Shown: in pieces, positions 34,684 through 44,773 of the stretch
How positions within the stretch are numbered: the stretch's first letter is position 1
How the letters are laid out: every line of letters starts with the position of its first letter
Assembly (NCBI GenBank): GCA_049999725.1
Contig: JBNGIS010033920.1
Location: forward strand, 1-53,199
Direction: 5' to 3'
DNA from: Haplomitrium mnioides
Lineage: Eukaryota; Marchantiophyta; Haplomitriopsida; Calobryales
Length of the DNA stretch: 53,199 nucleotides
Position numbers and translations under genes: made by a program
Notes under the pieces: model-generated
What the model was told of the DNA's origin: nothing
The model's database searches: none
Seen by the model: only the letters and a program-made list of their open reading frames with translations

Positions 34684-35267
34684 TGTAGCACTACACACAT
34701 ATATTACACACAAGTTAGCACAAGTACATATAAGAGAAGCACATAAGGAACTTCAAAAACCCACAAGGTAAGAGATGCCAAACAAGACACTATCTCTTCT
34801 TTATGTACTTGATAGAAAAATCTTTGCTTACATATGTAGAGGAACCTCATTGGTTCCTTTTCAATCCTCTTCTAGTTGGAACCCTCTTTTCTTTCTCTCT
34901 CTCTCTAATTGAACCACCATTTCCTTCTACTATGTGTTCTTATCTTGAAACCTTCCATCTCTTTAGTTCTCTTTTTGCTACGTATCTTTATCTTTAGAAC
35001 CTTCCATCTCTTTATTTCTCCTTATGCCACGTGTCTTTATCTTTAGAGCCTTCTCTTTACTTTAATTCTCCACTTCCCACGTGTTCTTATTTAGACTTCC
35101 TCTTTCACTTTAATTTGTTGACATTCTCTCCTCTTGCCATATGTCAAACTCTCTATAATAGCAACCACTTTTTGCTACTCTAACTTAGTAATAGCTTTCT
35201 AGATATAGTTCATACTATATCTTGCTTCCTTTTTTCCTATGGCTTACTAAAGTTAGTGACCATTACA
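34684..35267 (-). repeat. E1 5' LTR, 584 bases
   Basis: Family-1 LTR on the minus strand, with ends TGTAATG.. at 35267 and ..GTGCTACA at 34684. It contains the CACGTG repeat region in decayed form; two cores (about 35029 and 35079) are intact. The base after 35267 begins unrelated AT-rich DNA. Confidence 0.88.
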
Positions 35268-37149
35268 ACTCTTCACAATCATTTTGTAAGCTTTCTATTG
35301 AACCATATAGTTAGGACCTTGCAAGATCATCTCTTGATATGAGTTGATGGTCTCATTAATCATAGCTCAATAGAACTTTTTGATCAATAACCTTCATAAG
35401 CTATTCATTGTAATCAATGGCAATCAAAAACTATTCTTACATACCTTACTTGCAAACAAATGCGAATTCAATAGAGAAAACAAACAAGAAGTGGTGGCTG
35501 CCAAACATATTTTTCCTATGACGAAACAAGTACATATAAGATGCAAGATAAGTTATTGACGCACATATTTTTTCATCAAACTCATTTTTTAGATGGAACT
35601 TTTACAATGCTCACTATAAATTATGGAAGTTAATGCTTTGAATTATTTTCTTAGAGATATTAGTTGGTTTAGTTTTTTGATAAATGCTATTGTTTAGTTT
35701 GCAAAACTATAGGAGTTTTATTGGCCAGTACTACTTTGTCATTGTTCAAAAGTAGAGGATATGAGTCATTTCCTCAAAAACATATTGGTGTCAATGCTTT
35801 GCAACTTCATATAGATGTAGCGATTGTTTGTGAAAGGCATACAACCTCACATGTGGAAAGTACTCCATCACAAGTTAGTTTGGTGATATTATCTGCAAAG
35901 AGAAGCAATGGTCAAGTAGTATATATACAAGGATATGCTCACTTTGTGCGAGCTCTTTTACAACCAACTACTATATATCATTATGTGAAGATAAGATGAG
36001 TTTGTGAAAGTGCACAAAAAGTAACATTGTGATTTGATTTCCAAAGTCGATACAATGTATATTATATAGAAGGTTCTTGAAATTTTTAATATGCTCACTA
36101 CATTACTAGCTAAATGATAAGTCTATGTTTAGAAGTAAATCTGTTATTCATGATCAATACATCATTTTACTTTAGAGTTGTTATTGGATGGTCCATGTGA
36201 AGCATCTAATGATCATAAACTTGAAGGAGGAGGCAATGATGTTTGGAGTGTGGTTGGTGGGAAGATAAAACTACAAGGTAGATTTGAATAGAGTCTTTAT
36301 CAAATTCATAATCCAACTCTTTTGACTTTTTGTTTTCTCACAAGGGTGAAAGAATATTTCCAAAATTCCAAGTGTTTATATTGAACTTAGTGAAATGTAT
36401 ATAAATGGTTTGGAGTGTAAATCTTCTTTAGTAGAGATTCTAAAGCAAGTATTTCTCTACCATCTAACAGTGAAAAACATTTTTGAACATGCATCATATT
36501 GATGCAACTTTTCCCTAGATGTCATATTATATTACTTAATGCAATCAGTTGTTGTATACAAAAAAAAGATGGAGGTATAATCTGCCTCATTTGTGTTTTT
36601 CAAGTCTATAATATCTAGTTTTTTACTTGATTTACTTTTGATTTTCCTTGTTATGTGTATATTGGTCTTCCAATTGAAAAACCAAAGGATGACATTGAGG
36701 CATCTTTGTCTACAACCTCTAATGAGGTTGAGCTGAACAACTTATAAAGCTTGTCCATGATCAAGTATTGTTCAAGTTGAAGATATCACATGCTTGAATT
36801 TTTCCTCTCAATTGAAGCAATGAATGCATCAAACTACAGCTGGTAGTCATCTTATTATTGGTCCACTTGATAATCATGACCATTCCTCTATACTTGTAGT
36901 CTTAGAGCTGGTTTGGGACTTTATAATTAAACTCTATTTAAATATATTTATGGAGAAAATTTGTTCCAAATCTTTCTCTTTGCAGGTGGTCAAGAATATA
37001 GTATATTTTGCTGGTTTAATTCATGGTTTGTTGATTTGCTGATTTCCTTCACTTTTTTTCGTATAACTATTTTTCTTGACTAAGTTATAAAGATGATTTT
37101 GTTTGTAGCTCTTCTCTACATGTGACAACTTTCTGTTTTGAGTATGATT
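35268..37149. other. AT-rich DNA, no gene recognised
   Basis: The longest open frame (35721-35999, 92 codons, plus) resembles no family that I know. Short blocks hint at decayed element sequence, but I cannot align them to E4. Possibly the ruined interior of E6. Confidence 0.3.
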
Positions 37150-37412
37150 TGATTCTTCTAATACATCAAAGTATTCATTTGCACAAGCATTTTCATGGCC
37201 AATTTGATGTGTTGAACAACTCTTGAAGAAATATACTCGTCATTATAGTTATTGTAAGATTGCTAAATATTTGGTTTGTTGATATGATCGTCTCTTTCAT
37301 GAAGCCACTTGGGAACTCTTAGAGAATTTGGCCAATGCATTTGCTTTAGTTTACTCTTTTGAGAATTCTCTTACTTGCAACGAGGATGTTGCCTTCTAAA
37401 AGAAAGGAGGAT
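37150..37412 (+). pseudogene. E6: decayed family-1 chromodomain
   Basis: The plus strand encodes VEQLLKKYTRH...AKYLVC, a stop, then HEATWELLENLANAFALVYSFENSL, clearly the end of a family-1 polyprotein, followed by a polypurine stretch (AGAAAGGAGGAT). The rest of E6 upstream is unrecognisable. Confidence 0.78.
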
Positions 37413-37990
37413 TGTAATAGGTAGCAAATTTAGCAAGATATGACTAAAAAAATGTAAGATATAGAGTATATTATGTCTAGAAAGTAATTACTAAGACTAA
37501 GTTAGAGTATAAAAATTGATGCTATTATAGAAAGAAAAACATATGGTAAAAGAAGAGAAAGTTCATAAATAAAGCGAAATAAAAAGATTAGACGTACTAT
37601 TTTAAAAGAGGATAATTATATATATTAACAAAATGGAGAACCAAAGAGTCATACAGGGTTCTAAGATAAGAACATATAGCAAAAAAAGAAATAAATAAAA
37701 ATAGAATGTCCAAGATAAGAACATTTGAAAGAAGAAGACTAAAAATAAAGGTGGTCCAATTATATAGAGAGCAAAAAATGGTCCAATCAAAAGAGGTGAG
37801 AAAGAAAAAACCAATGAGGTTTCTCCACATATGTAAGAGAGTTGTTTTCTCTTGAGTATATAAAGAATGTAGAGTAACTTGTTGAGCATCTTATAACTTG
37901 TGGGTTTGAAGTTTGTTTTTGCGCTAGCTCTTATACTTATACTAATATATCATGGTGATTATTTCTATTTCTACTGGTAAAGTGTAATTA
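37413..37990 (+). repeat. E6 3' LTR, strongly diverged family-1 LTR
   Basis: Starts TGTAATAGGTAGC after the polypurine tract. It follows the family-1 LTR in order (TTACTAAG, GTGGTCCAATTA, GAACCAATGAGG-like, TATATAAAGAA near 37857) but with many changes. The right end is approximate. No intact G-box is present. Confidence 0.65.
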
Positions 37991-38464
37991 TTGATAAAAA
38001 AACGAATTTGACTATGATATTAATATAAAAAAAACTCACAAATATTAGTACAAAGAAGAACCAAATATATTAATATAATACAACCAAGAGAATAGAAATG
38101 TAGAAAGAAAATTAAAATGAACTCTAGACTTAGCCCAATTTCCCTCTATCTGTTGTAAGAGAAAATGTTGTCACCAAACTTTACTACCTTCCTCCTAAAC
38201 TTGTTTTCTAAAGGGAATCGTTAGCAAGCCCATACCCTCATTTATTACCTAAATTTATTCAACTAATACAAAATGGAGGCTTCTTATTGGTCAAAGCAAA
38301 AAAAAAAATAAAAATGTACATTCGCAACTCCAACCAATTTCCACGATGTATTACTCATAATCAGACTTCACGCTGCCAACCTCTTCCCTTTTGTAAATTC
38401 ATTTTGTTGAATATGATCTCTCTCATATTTGCCTCCAAAGAAATGCCTCTTTGATTTCCTTACA
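37991..38464. other. Possible 5' LTR region of copia element E8
   Basis: AT-rich, non-coding, ending CCTTACA just before the copia primer site. I could not match it by eye to the 3' LTR starting at 41615, so this is a positional guess only. Confidence 0.3.
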
Positions 38465-38480
38465 CGGTATCATAGCCTGG
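38465..38480 (+). other. E8 primer binding site
   Basis: CGGTATCATAGCCTGG, two mismatches from the initiator-Met complement TGGTATCAGAGCCTGG. Confidence 0.75.
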
Positions 38481-38622
38481 TTTATGAGGAGCAAAAGATC
38501 GCAAGGAGTAGATGATTAATTTAGTTCAGAACATCATTTTTTTGATATTGTTTTTGCCTGAAGGTGGTCACAAAGGTGAAGCACAAAGTCTTGAAGTTTG
38601 GAGGTGTCGAGAAGTTATGTAA

Positions 38623-39360
38623 ATGGGTGATAGCAATACCGTTGGTATTGAGAAGCTAGATAAGAACAACTACCAGCCATGGAAGTTCCGAATGAGGAAC
38701 TATTTAATAGGCAAGAGCATATGAGGGTATGTATCAGGTGAAGAAAAGGAGCCTCAACTTTCATCAGTGAATGTAATAGAATATGAATTGAATGCATAAA
38801 AAACATAGAAAGAAAATAAGAAGAAAGTGATGTTTTGATTTCACAAAATATGTCAAACAATATGGTTGGGCACAGACAAGATTTGAAATGTGCTAAAGAT
38901 ACATTGGATATATTAAAAATGCTTTACAGTACAAATGCTAGAGCTAAGAAGATTCAATTGAAGAATAAGTTGAATAATATAAAAAAAGAACGCAACATGT
39001 TTGTGAATGATTATGTCTTGAAGACAAAATAGACATCATATGCATTGGGATCTATTGGAGTAGTTACAGAGGATGATGATTTAATGTCTGTAGTACTAAA
39101 TGGTTTGAAAGATGATGACAAGTGGAAACCGTTTGCCACTTTTGTGTATGTTTAGGAAAATCTTCCTAATTTTGATAAGCTAGTCTCGTTGATGATTATA
39201 GAGGAGAGGAACATTGGAGGACCCACTTCAGATAAGGGTTCTAATGAGCAAGCACAAGGCTTCTATTCAAGATACGGTAGAGCCAAGGGGAGATCTCAAA
39301 GAGGACCTAGTGAAGGTAGAGATTATGTGCAATATAACTAAATCAACGAAATTAAAAGAA
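38623..39360 (+). pseudogene. E8 copia gag
   Basis: Starts MGDSNTVGIEKLDKNNYQPW with the copia-gag pattern (KFRMRNYLIGK) and continues in several frames: NNMVGHRQDLKCAKDTLD, NARAKKIQLKNKLNNIKKE, VVLNGLKDDDKWKPF, SLMIIEERNIGG. Stops after GKSI (38728) and near 39030 and 39153, plus frame changes, break it. Confidence 0.82.
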
Positions 39361-39375
39361 AATAGCTCGTGACAC

Positions 39376-40460
39376 ATGCCACAAAATTTTTCGAGGAAGA
39401 AGGAGCTTTTGTGGAAGAGGTGGAAGGCAAAAAATCATGATGTAGTTTGTTGGAAGTGTGGAAAAGTAGGTCATGATTGCTATAGCAAGTCCTACAACAA
39501 TAACAGAGGATATGATCAGAGACAATATGGAAATTATGCATCGTCATTAAAGAGTGATGGTGAGCGCCTCTTTGTTTTGCAACATATGATGAGTGCTTAT
39601 ACACAAGGTTATGAAAATGATGCATGGTATGTGGATTCTGGTGCATCAAACCATATGACACATCATAAAAATTGGCTAAGAGAGTTGCATGATCCAAAGC
39701 AGCAAGGATATATGGAAACATGTGATGCTACAATTTATCCAATTGAGCAGATGGGAAATGTTCCACTGGCTACACATGATGGAAAGTCAAAATATATGGC
39801 TGATATGTTCTATGTACCAACAATTAGAAAGAAATGATATATGTTGGTCAAATGGTAGAACAAAGATTACAAGTTGTTTTTAATGAAGATAGTTGTTTTG
39901 TGGAGATTTGAAGAATAAAAATAGATTAGTTGCTAGAGGTTGTAAGATTGGAAGGATGTTCACATTGGATGTAAAGACTTGTGGTAAATAAAAATGTCAT
40001 ATATATGCAAACGAATATAGTTATTAGAGATGAAGATATTTGGCACAAAAGAATGGGACATATCAATCTACAAATGCTGAAATCAATATAGTCTAGGATG
40101 TTGTTATCGGTTTGCCAGAGTTCAAGAATGTTGATATACAGAAGGTGTATGAAAAGGTGTGTGAAGCATATTAGTTTGGAAAACATTCAAGGCATTTGTT
40201 CCCGTATCAAAGAAATGTGAGTAAAAATCCTTTAAATGTAGTACACTCTGATATGTCAGGAAATAAGTATTTTGTAACTTTTGTAGATGACTATATAAGG
40301 AAGGTGTGGGTTTACTTTATGAAGACAAAAGGAGAATTTCTTGAGCACTTTAAGAGTTTAAGAGTATGGTGGAAAGGTAATCAGGTTATCTGATTAAATG
40401 CTTAGGCTCAAATGATAGAGGTGAGTATTTTTCATGAGAGTTTAGCAGATTTCTGATAGA
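39376..40460 (+). pseudogene. E8 zinc knuckle, protease and integrase
   Basis: A damaged knuckle (CWKCGKVGHDCYSK) is followed by the protease loop WYVDSGASNHMTHH (about 39625-39666) in a 153-codon open stretch. After 39837 the frame breaks. The pre-integrase WHKRMGHINLQML is near 40040 and the integrase core HSDMSGNKYFVTFVDDYIRK near 40230-40290. The second Asp region is SNDRGEYFS (about 40408-40434), followed by a stop. Confidence 0.82.
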
Positions 40461-40490
40461 TCATGGTGTGAAGATGTAATTCACATGCAG

Positions 40491-40580
40491 ATATACTCCA
40501 CAACCGAATGGAGTAGGTAAAGAAAGAATAGGCTCATATATACTCCACAACGGAATGGAGTAGCATAAAGAAAGAATAGA
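40491..40580 (+). repeat. Tandem duplication in E8 integrase (47-base period)
   Basis: The copia integrase motif encoding YTPQPNGV-like residues and the following AAAGAAAGAATAG occur twice, starting at 40491 and 40538. Confidence 0.85.
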
Positions 40581-40714
40581 CATATAGCAAAAATTTCTCG
40601 TGCCTTGATTAATGAGAAGAATATGCGAAAATACTATTGGGAAGAGACTGTATATACAAGTTGCATATATCATGAATATGACTCATATAATACATGATAT
40701 TACTCTTAAATATA

Positions 40715-40870
40715 TTACATATGTACACATACCAGATGAGCTAAGTATTTGGATGTATTGCATATGTATATATACCAGATGAGATAGGTATTTGGATATA
40801 TTGCATATGTATATACCAGATGAGATAGATATTTGGATGTATTGCGTATGTACATATACTAGACGAGCTA
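40715..40870 (+). repeat. Tandem repeat, 41-43 bases, about four copies, in E8
   Basis: CCAGATGAG recurs at 40732, 40775 and 40816, with CTAGACGAG at 40859, each inside the same approximately 43-base unit. The unit encodes the copia segment AYVHIPDEL. A period not divisible by three scrambles the frame. Confidence 0.88.
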
Positions 40871-40963
40871 AAAACTAACCTAGATCCTAGAGAAGTGTAT
40901 TTTCATTGGGTATTATTTGGTGAAAAAAGACACTGATGTTATAACCTTGTAACACGCCAAATC

Positions 40964-41068
40964 AAGGTAAGTAGAGATGTTGTAAAGGTAAGTAGAGATG
41001 TTGTATTTGATGAGTTGAATAGCCAAATGAAGGTAAGTAGAGATGTTGTATTTGATGAGTTGAATAGT
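40964..41068 (+). repeat. Tandem copies of the KVSRDVVFDELNS-coding segment in E8
   Basis: AAGGTAAGTAGAGATGTTGTA starts at 40964, 40985 and 41030 (a 20-base core is shared). Normally this segment occurs once between integrase and RT in copia elements. Confidence 0.85.
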
Positions 41069-41319
41069 TAGTATAGTGTAGGAAAAGTTGTGAAGACTGA
41101 TATGGAGAAAGAAGAAGTGTAGAAAAAAAATTAGCAAATTATGAATTACAATCACAAATGTTGAGTGGATTAGGAGAGAGTTCAAACACTTTATTTAACA
41201 GTATTAGTCAATGGTCATGAAGATTGAGGTTAGGTTGACCAAATGTATCAATTGGAAGTGCTAAAAGTAAGATAAGTTCAACACAGTGAAAGGAAAAGGT
41301 GGATCAACAAATAGATGTA

Positions 41320-41590
41320 AAGAACGTTTTTTGAATGAAGAGTTACATGAAGAAGTGTAAATAGAGCAGCCACATGGATATGTACACCATGAGTCTCCAA
41401 ATTATGTGATGATAAGTTGTAGATTGCAAATGTTAAGAAGAGTCTTACAATGAAATTTGATATGAAAATACTTGAAGGTGAGATTGAATTGGTGTGTGTG
41501 AATACACATGAGCAAATGGCTGATATTTTTTACAAAGTCAATAGACGCATAGAAGCAAAATAAGTTTCAAACTATGATGAGAGTGCTTCG
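41320..41590 (+). pseudogene. E8 remnants of reverse transcriptase and RNase H
   Basis: FLNEELHEEV (about 41329-41358) matches the start of copia RT (FLNGELHEEVY-like). ELVCVNTHEQMADIFYK-like residues (about 41488-41535) match the last RNase H motif. The RT core between them, including its catalytic Asp pair, is not present. Confidence 0.75.
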
Positions 41591-41614
41591 CATTTGCTGA
41601 AGCTTGAGGGGGAT

Positions 41615-41830
41615 TGTTCAAACACCAAGCTGGGGAAGTCACATACCAAGATGATGAGTAGAACCTTTTAGGGTTAGTTTATTTAAGTTGATTTATGGTA
41701 AGTTTAACTATAAATACAAAGTATGTAGAGAGAAGAAAGAAGACCGTCCCTATTTCTTCACTTTACATGCCCCAAGAAAGTTACGTGCCCCAAGAAAGCT
41801 GAAAGCTGGGGGTATGGCTAGTTAACAATT
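41615..41830 (+). repeat. E8 3' LTR, partial
   Basis: Starts TGTTCAAACACC after the polypurine tract, with a TATA-like ACTATAAATAC near 41708. CCCCAAGAAAG occurs twice (about 41769 and 41788). I see no clear right end. Confidence 0.6.
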
Positions 41831-42582
41831 TACTATTTACTACGCGCCAGTTAACTATTCCCTTTCTAAATTGCTATGTATAAAGTTCATTTTACTATGT
41901 TGAAAATCACTCATATCTCAAATTTACTTATTTTATCAGCAATTAAATACTTTTGTTATTTATTATAAGTGGCATGATTTGTTTGTTCAAATTCCCGTCT
42001 TAAATTTCATTTGTCTTTTTGACGTGACGATTGTTGACAGTTTAGGGTTTGGAACCCCGTATTTCAACAGACCTACCTAGTTTTACTTACTGAAGGACAG
42101 CTGTCAAGACACGACCCACAATTTTCCATCCTCACTCTGTCCGTCCCCAGCCTCACTGCATTAATGACAACAAGGGTAGCAATCGAGGGTTCCCAACGAG
42201 CCAAGAGGAGGCCAATCGATGGTCTGCTCCTAACCACGTGGCGCATGTTGCACACGCGTAGTGCATTGAGACACCATTATGGGGGATCTGGAAATTCGAT
42301 ACAAGAACAATCCGATGCTACAATGGTGTTATATTGAGCTTCAGGTTCATAGGCTTCCATGCATGCACCTTGGATGCACTCGATATAAGAGCACCGTACT
42401 TTTACTGTACCACTCGATCTACTAAACATCACAGTACATTAAATGTTCCTTATCTGGCCGTATGGATTTTATTTGGGACGTCGTCCGTTCCGTGACGGTG
42501 TGCCTCCAGACGAAACAGGTGGTAGCCAGTGAGCACGGGTGATAGCCAGTTTCCCGTCACTGGGGCTGTCGTGTACTCTACT
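41831..42582. other. Intergenic region upstream of the carbonic-anhydrase-like gene
   Basis: No coding signal. The GC content rises towards the gene. It contains a G-box (42235-42242) and a GACGTC at about 42477-42482, both possible transcription-factor sites. Confidence 0.5.
42235..42242 (+). promoter_or_regulatory. G-box CACGTGGC
   Basis: CACGTGGC about 340 bases upstream of the TATA box. In plants this sequence binds bZIP and bHLH factors. The role here is inferred only. Confidence 0.4.
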
Positions 42583-42588
42583 TATATA
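42583..42588 (+). promoter_or_regulatory. Candidate TATA box of the carbonic-anhydrase-like gene
   Basis: TATATA in CTTATATAGC, about 257 bases before the start codon. Transcription would start near 42615, giving a leader of about 225 bases. Confidence 0.55.
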
Positions 42589-42670
42589 GCAGCAATCGGG
42601 GGAAGTAAGGGGGGCGGGGAGGTTTCAGTGCTCCGGGTTTGAGCTGACATCGGAGTTTTGCCAGCGAGGT

Positions 42671-42724
42671 ATGATGGTCAGTTTGCTCATTGAGGTTCCA
42701 TTTTCGGTCGATTGTTTCATGTAG
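42671..42724 (+). other. Upstream small ORF, 17 codons, in the leader
   Basis: ATGATG at 42671 opens a 17-residue frame (MMVSLLIEVPFSVDCFM) closed by TAG at 42722, between the TATA box and the main start. If it is in the mature leader it could reduce translation of the main frame. GAG|GTATGA at 42666-42674 could instead be a leader intron donor, which would remove it. Confidence 0.4.
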
Positions 42725-42839
42725 CTGTTGAGCATGCTAATTGTTGGATGCTTTGTGGATTGAGCTTGCTTGAGGAGGTTTCTATTGCTTGTTGCCCCTC
42801 TTCTCTAACGTCCGCCTGCCTTGCACCGGATAGTTCAAA

Positions 42840-44773
42840 ATGATGAGGTTTCAGGGCCTGTTTTCATCGCTACTACTTCTGGGAGCGATAGTTACTGCTG
42901 CGTCAGCTGAGGTAGGTTCAAATGTGTAAGAAATACGCTATCCTGTTCTTGCGCTCAGCATTTTTGAAGTCGCTTGGTTGCTGTGCAAGCAACATTCCGG
43001 ATGGAAGAAGCTTCAAGTTCTAGCATCTATTGTCATGCATTTGTGACCTTTGTGTGTTAATGATTTTCCCGTCCCTACAGGTACAGTACCTAAAGACAGT
43101 GGTGGAGCGTAATGCTGACACTGGTAAGTCTTGCATTTGCTCCGGGTATGAAATTGAACTTGCAGTGAAGTTTAACCTACGTCACGTCTTCGCTTCAGTC
43201 AAACGTTGGTCGTAAAGGGATCCACGATATGTAGAGTGTGCCATTTTTGCCTGTCATATCTGGTGGCTTCGTCGTGTTGGATCATAGTTAGCTGTCCGCA
43301 GTTTCTCACTACTGTAACTTGCGTGGATGTACCAGAGGTATATTGGGACTACCGCGATGGACCTTATGGACCTGCGCACTGGGGAGAACTCAGCCCGGAA
43401 TTCCAGAAATGCTCTACTGGCGTCAACCAATCTCCGATTGACATTACCACAAATCACTTAAAACTAGACGGCACCATCGATGTCCCTGCAATCATCAAGT
43501 ACACCAACGGATCTGCAAGCATAATCAATACCGGTCATGCTGTTGAGGTTACTTTCTTTGATCTCCTAGTCCTCGTTGCTAAGAAGATGTCTCAGGTCTC
43601 CTAAGTTCTTACGACACAGCGCAGTATTGAAAGTTTCTTTCATTAGACTATGTCTGTAGTTACAGCTAGTGGTGGTTAGCATGTGAACGGAACAGTCGCT
43701 GTGGTCTGCACTGTAATGCCTTACTCTGGATGTTCTACAGGTGATATGGCACGGAGGATACTTTAACGTTCATGAACAGGATTTTGCTCTTACTCATTTG
43801 GTTTTTCACTCTCCCAGCGAGCACACCATCGACGGGAAGCGGTCTGGACTAATTCTACTCTAGCTGTGCATGAACTGCACTTTGTGAGCATAGGGCCGAT
43901 TGAATGCATTAGATTTACTCTCTACATTATTTGTTATCCAATAGTTCGTTAAACATCATTTCGTCTTTTTCCTCTTGGGAAGGTTTCCGTTGGAGCTGCA
44001 GTTGGTACATGTGAATATCAAGGGAGAGTATGCCATCAACGTAGTTCTGTCGGACTATGGGCCCAGCAACGGCTGGTTGGACCAGGTTGGTCGACATACC
44101 CGTCTTATTACTGTAGGAATATGTTTTGGAAATGGTCTGTTCGATTTGCAGTATGTTTCGATGAAAGTGCCAACTGGAAGCTGAAAAATGTGGTGTGTTG
44201 TTTGTACCTGTGAAGTTTTGGGGTCTGATCCCTAGCGAGGTAGGCTCTAAAGTTCCCATTGGTGTCTTAAGTCCCAGTGGGTTCAACGTGAACTACCGAA
44301 AGTACTACCGCTACATCGGGTCCTTAACATACCCGGATTGCAGAGAGTATGTCGTATGGAGCGTTCTACAGACGGTAAGACGTTTGTAGACATACATGCA
44401 TTTTAGGTTGTATCTCTCTTGAAGGTGTTCATTTGAATTGTTGAGATTGGTTTGTGTAAGAAGGGTGAATGATGGGTAGCGAATGCAAATTGCACTTCTC
44501 TGCAGATCTATGAAGTGTCTGAGGAGCAAGTAGAACATCTCCGTTCCCTTTTGCCGGTAAGGGTTGTCTGTAAGTTCATATTTTGCCTTGTGGTTTTGGC
44601 CGCTCTAGAGAATTGTGAGTAAAGGAACATTCCACGGAACTGTTGAATGGAATGTCGAAACCACACTAATTAGCTGAGAGGATGGTGGTGTTTTGCAGAC
44701 ACCGAATTATCGCCCAGTGCAACCCATCGGTGGTCGAGACATATATTACCCCAGGAAGGCACTAGATGATTAG
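42840..44773 (+). CDS. Secreted alpha-carbonic-anhydrase-like protein, 8 exons, zinc ligands altered
   Basis: Predicted exons: 42840-42911, 43081-43123, 43336-43547, 43741-43841, 43983-44085, 44216-44374, 44506-44556, 44699-44773. All introns are GT-AG and phases fit, giving 271 residues, the usual family length. Residues 1-23 look like a signal peptide (cleavage after ASA). Family landmarks: YWDYRDGPYGPAHW (40-53), CSTGVNQSPIDI (64-75), NTGHAVE (103-109), HSPSEHTIDG (132-141), GSLTYPDC (212-219) and the NYRPVQP end. Cys64 and Cys219 can form the usual disulfide. Normal alpha enzymes bind zinc with three His. Here the first aligns with Val130 and the third with Gln149 (LELQLVH); only His132 remains. 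The shuttle His (106), Glu136 and Thr215 are kept. It is therefore probably not a normal CO2 hydratase. The start of exon 6 is the least certain (44168 also possible). Confidence 0.85.

Larger units (their letters stand above)
4438..35267 (-). mobile_element. E1: outer family-1 Ty3/gypsy chromovirus copy, split by nested insertions
   Basis: This is the outermost element of the nest, on the minus strand. Its 5' LTR (34684-35267), primer site (34671-34682), gag and start of protease lie at 32867-35267. Its protease end, reverse transcriptase, RNase H and integrase lie at 4438-7471. The two pieces match neighbouring parts of the plus-strand relative E4: the right piece stops near E4 position 22972 and the left piece resumes near 22990. 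About 18 bases are unaccounted for at the junction. Everything in 7472-32866 was therefore inserted into the protease region, followed by losses. The chromodomain and 3' LTR are missing on the left. Confidence 0.8.
38465..41830 (+). mobile_element. E8: decayed Ty1/copia element
   Basis: Order: primer site (38465-38480), gag, zinc knuckle, protease, integrase, remnants of RT and RNase H, polypurine tract (GAGGGGGAT before 41615), and 3' LTR start TGTTCAAACACC. Integrase before RT is the copia order. Frame breaks are frequent and most of RT is missing. Confidence 0.8.

Noticed and set aside
40715-40870. Short regular repeats as a CRISPR-like array
   Set aside because: The units are directly adjacent without unique spacers and derive from a copia coding segment in a plant genome.
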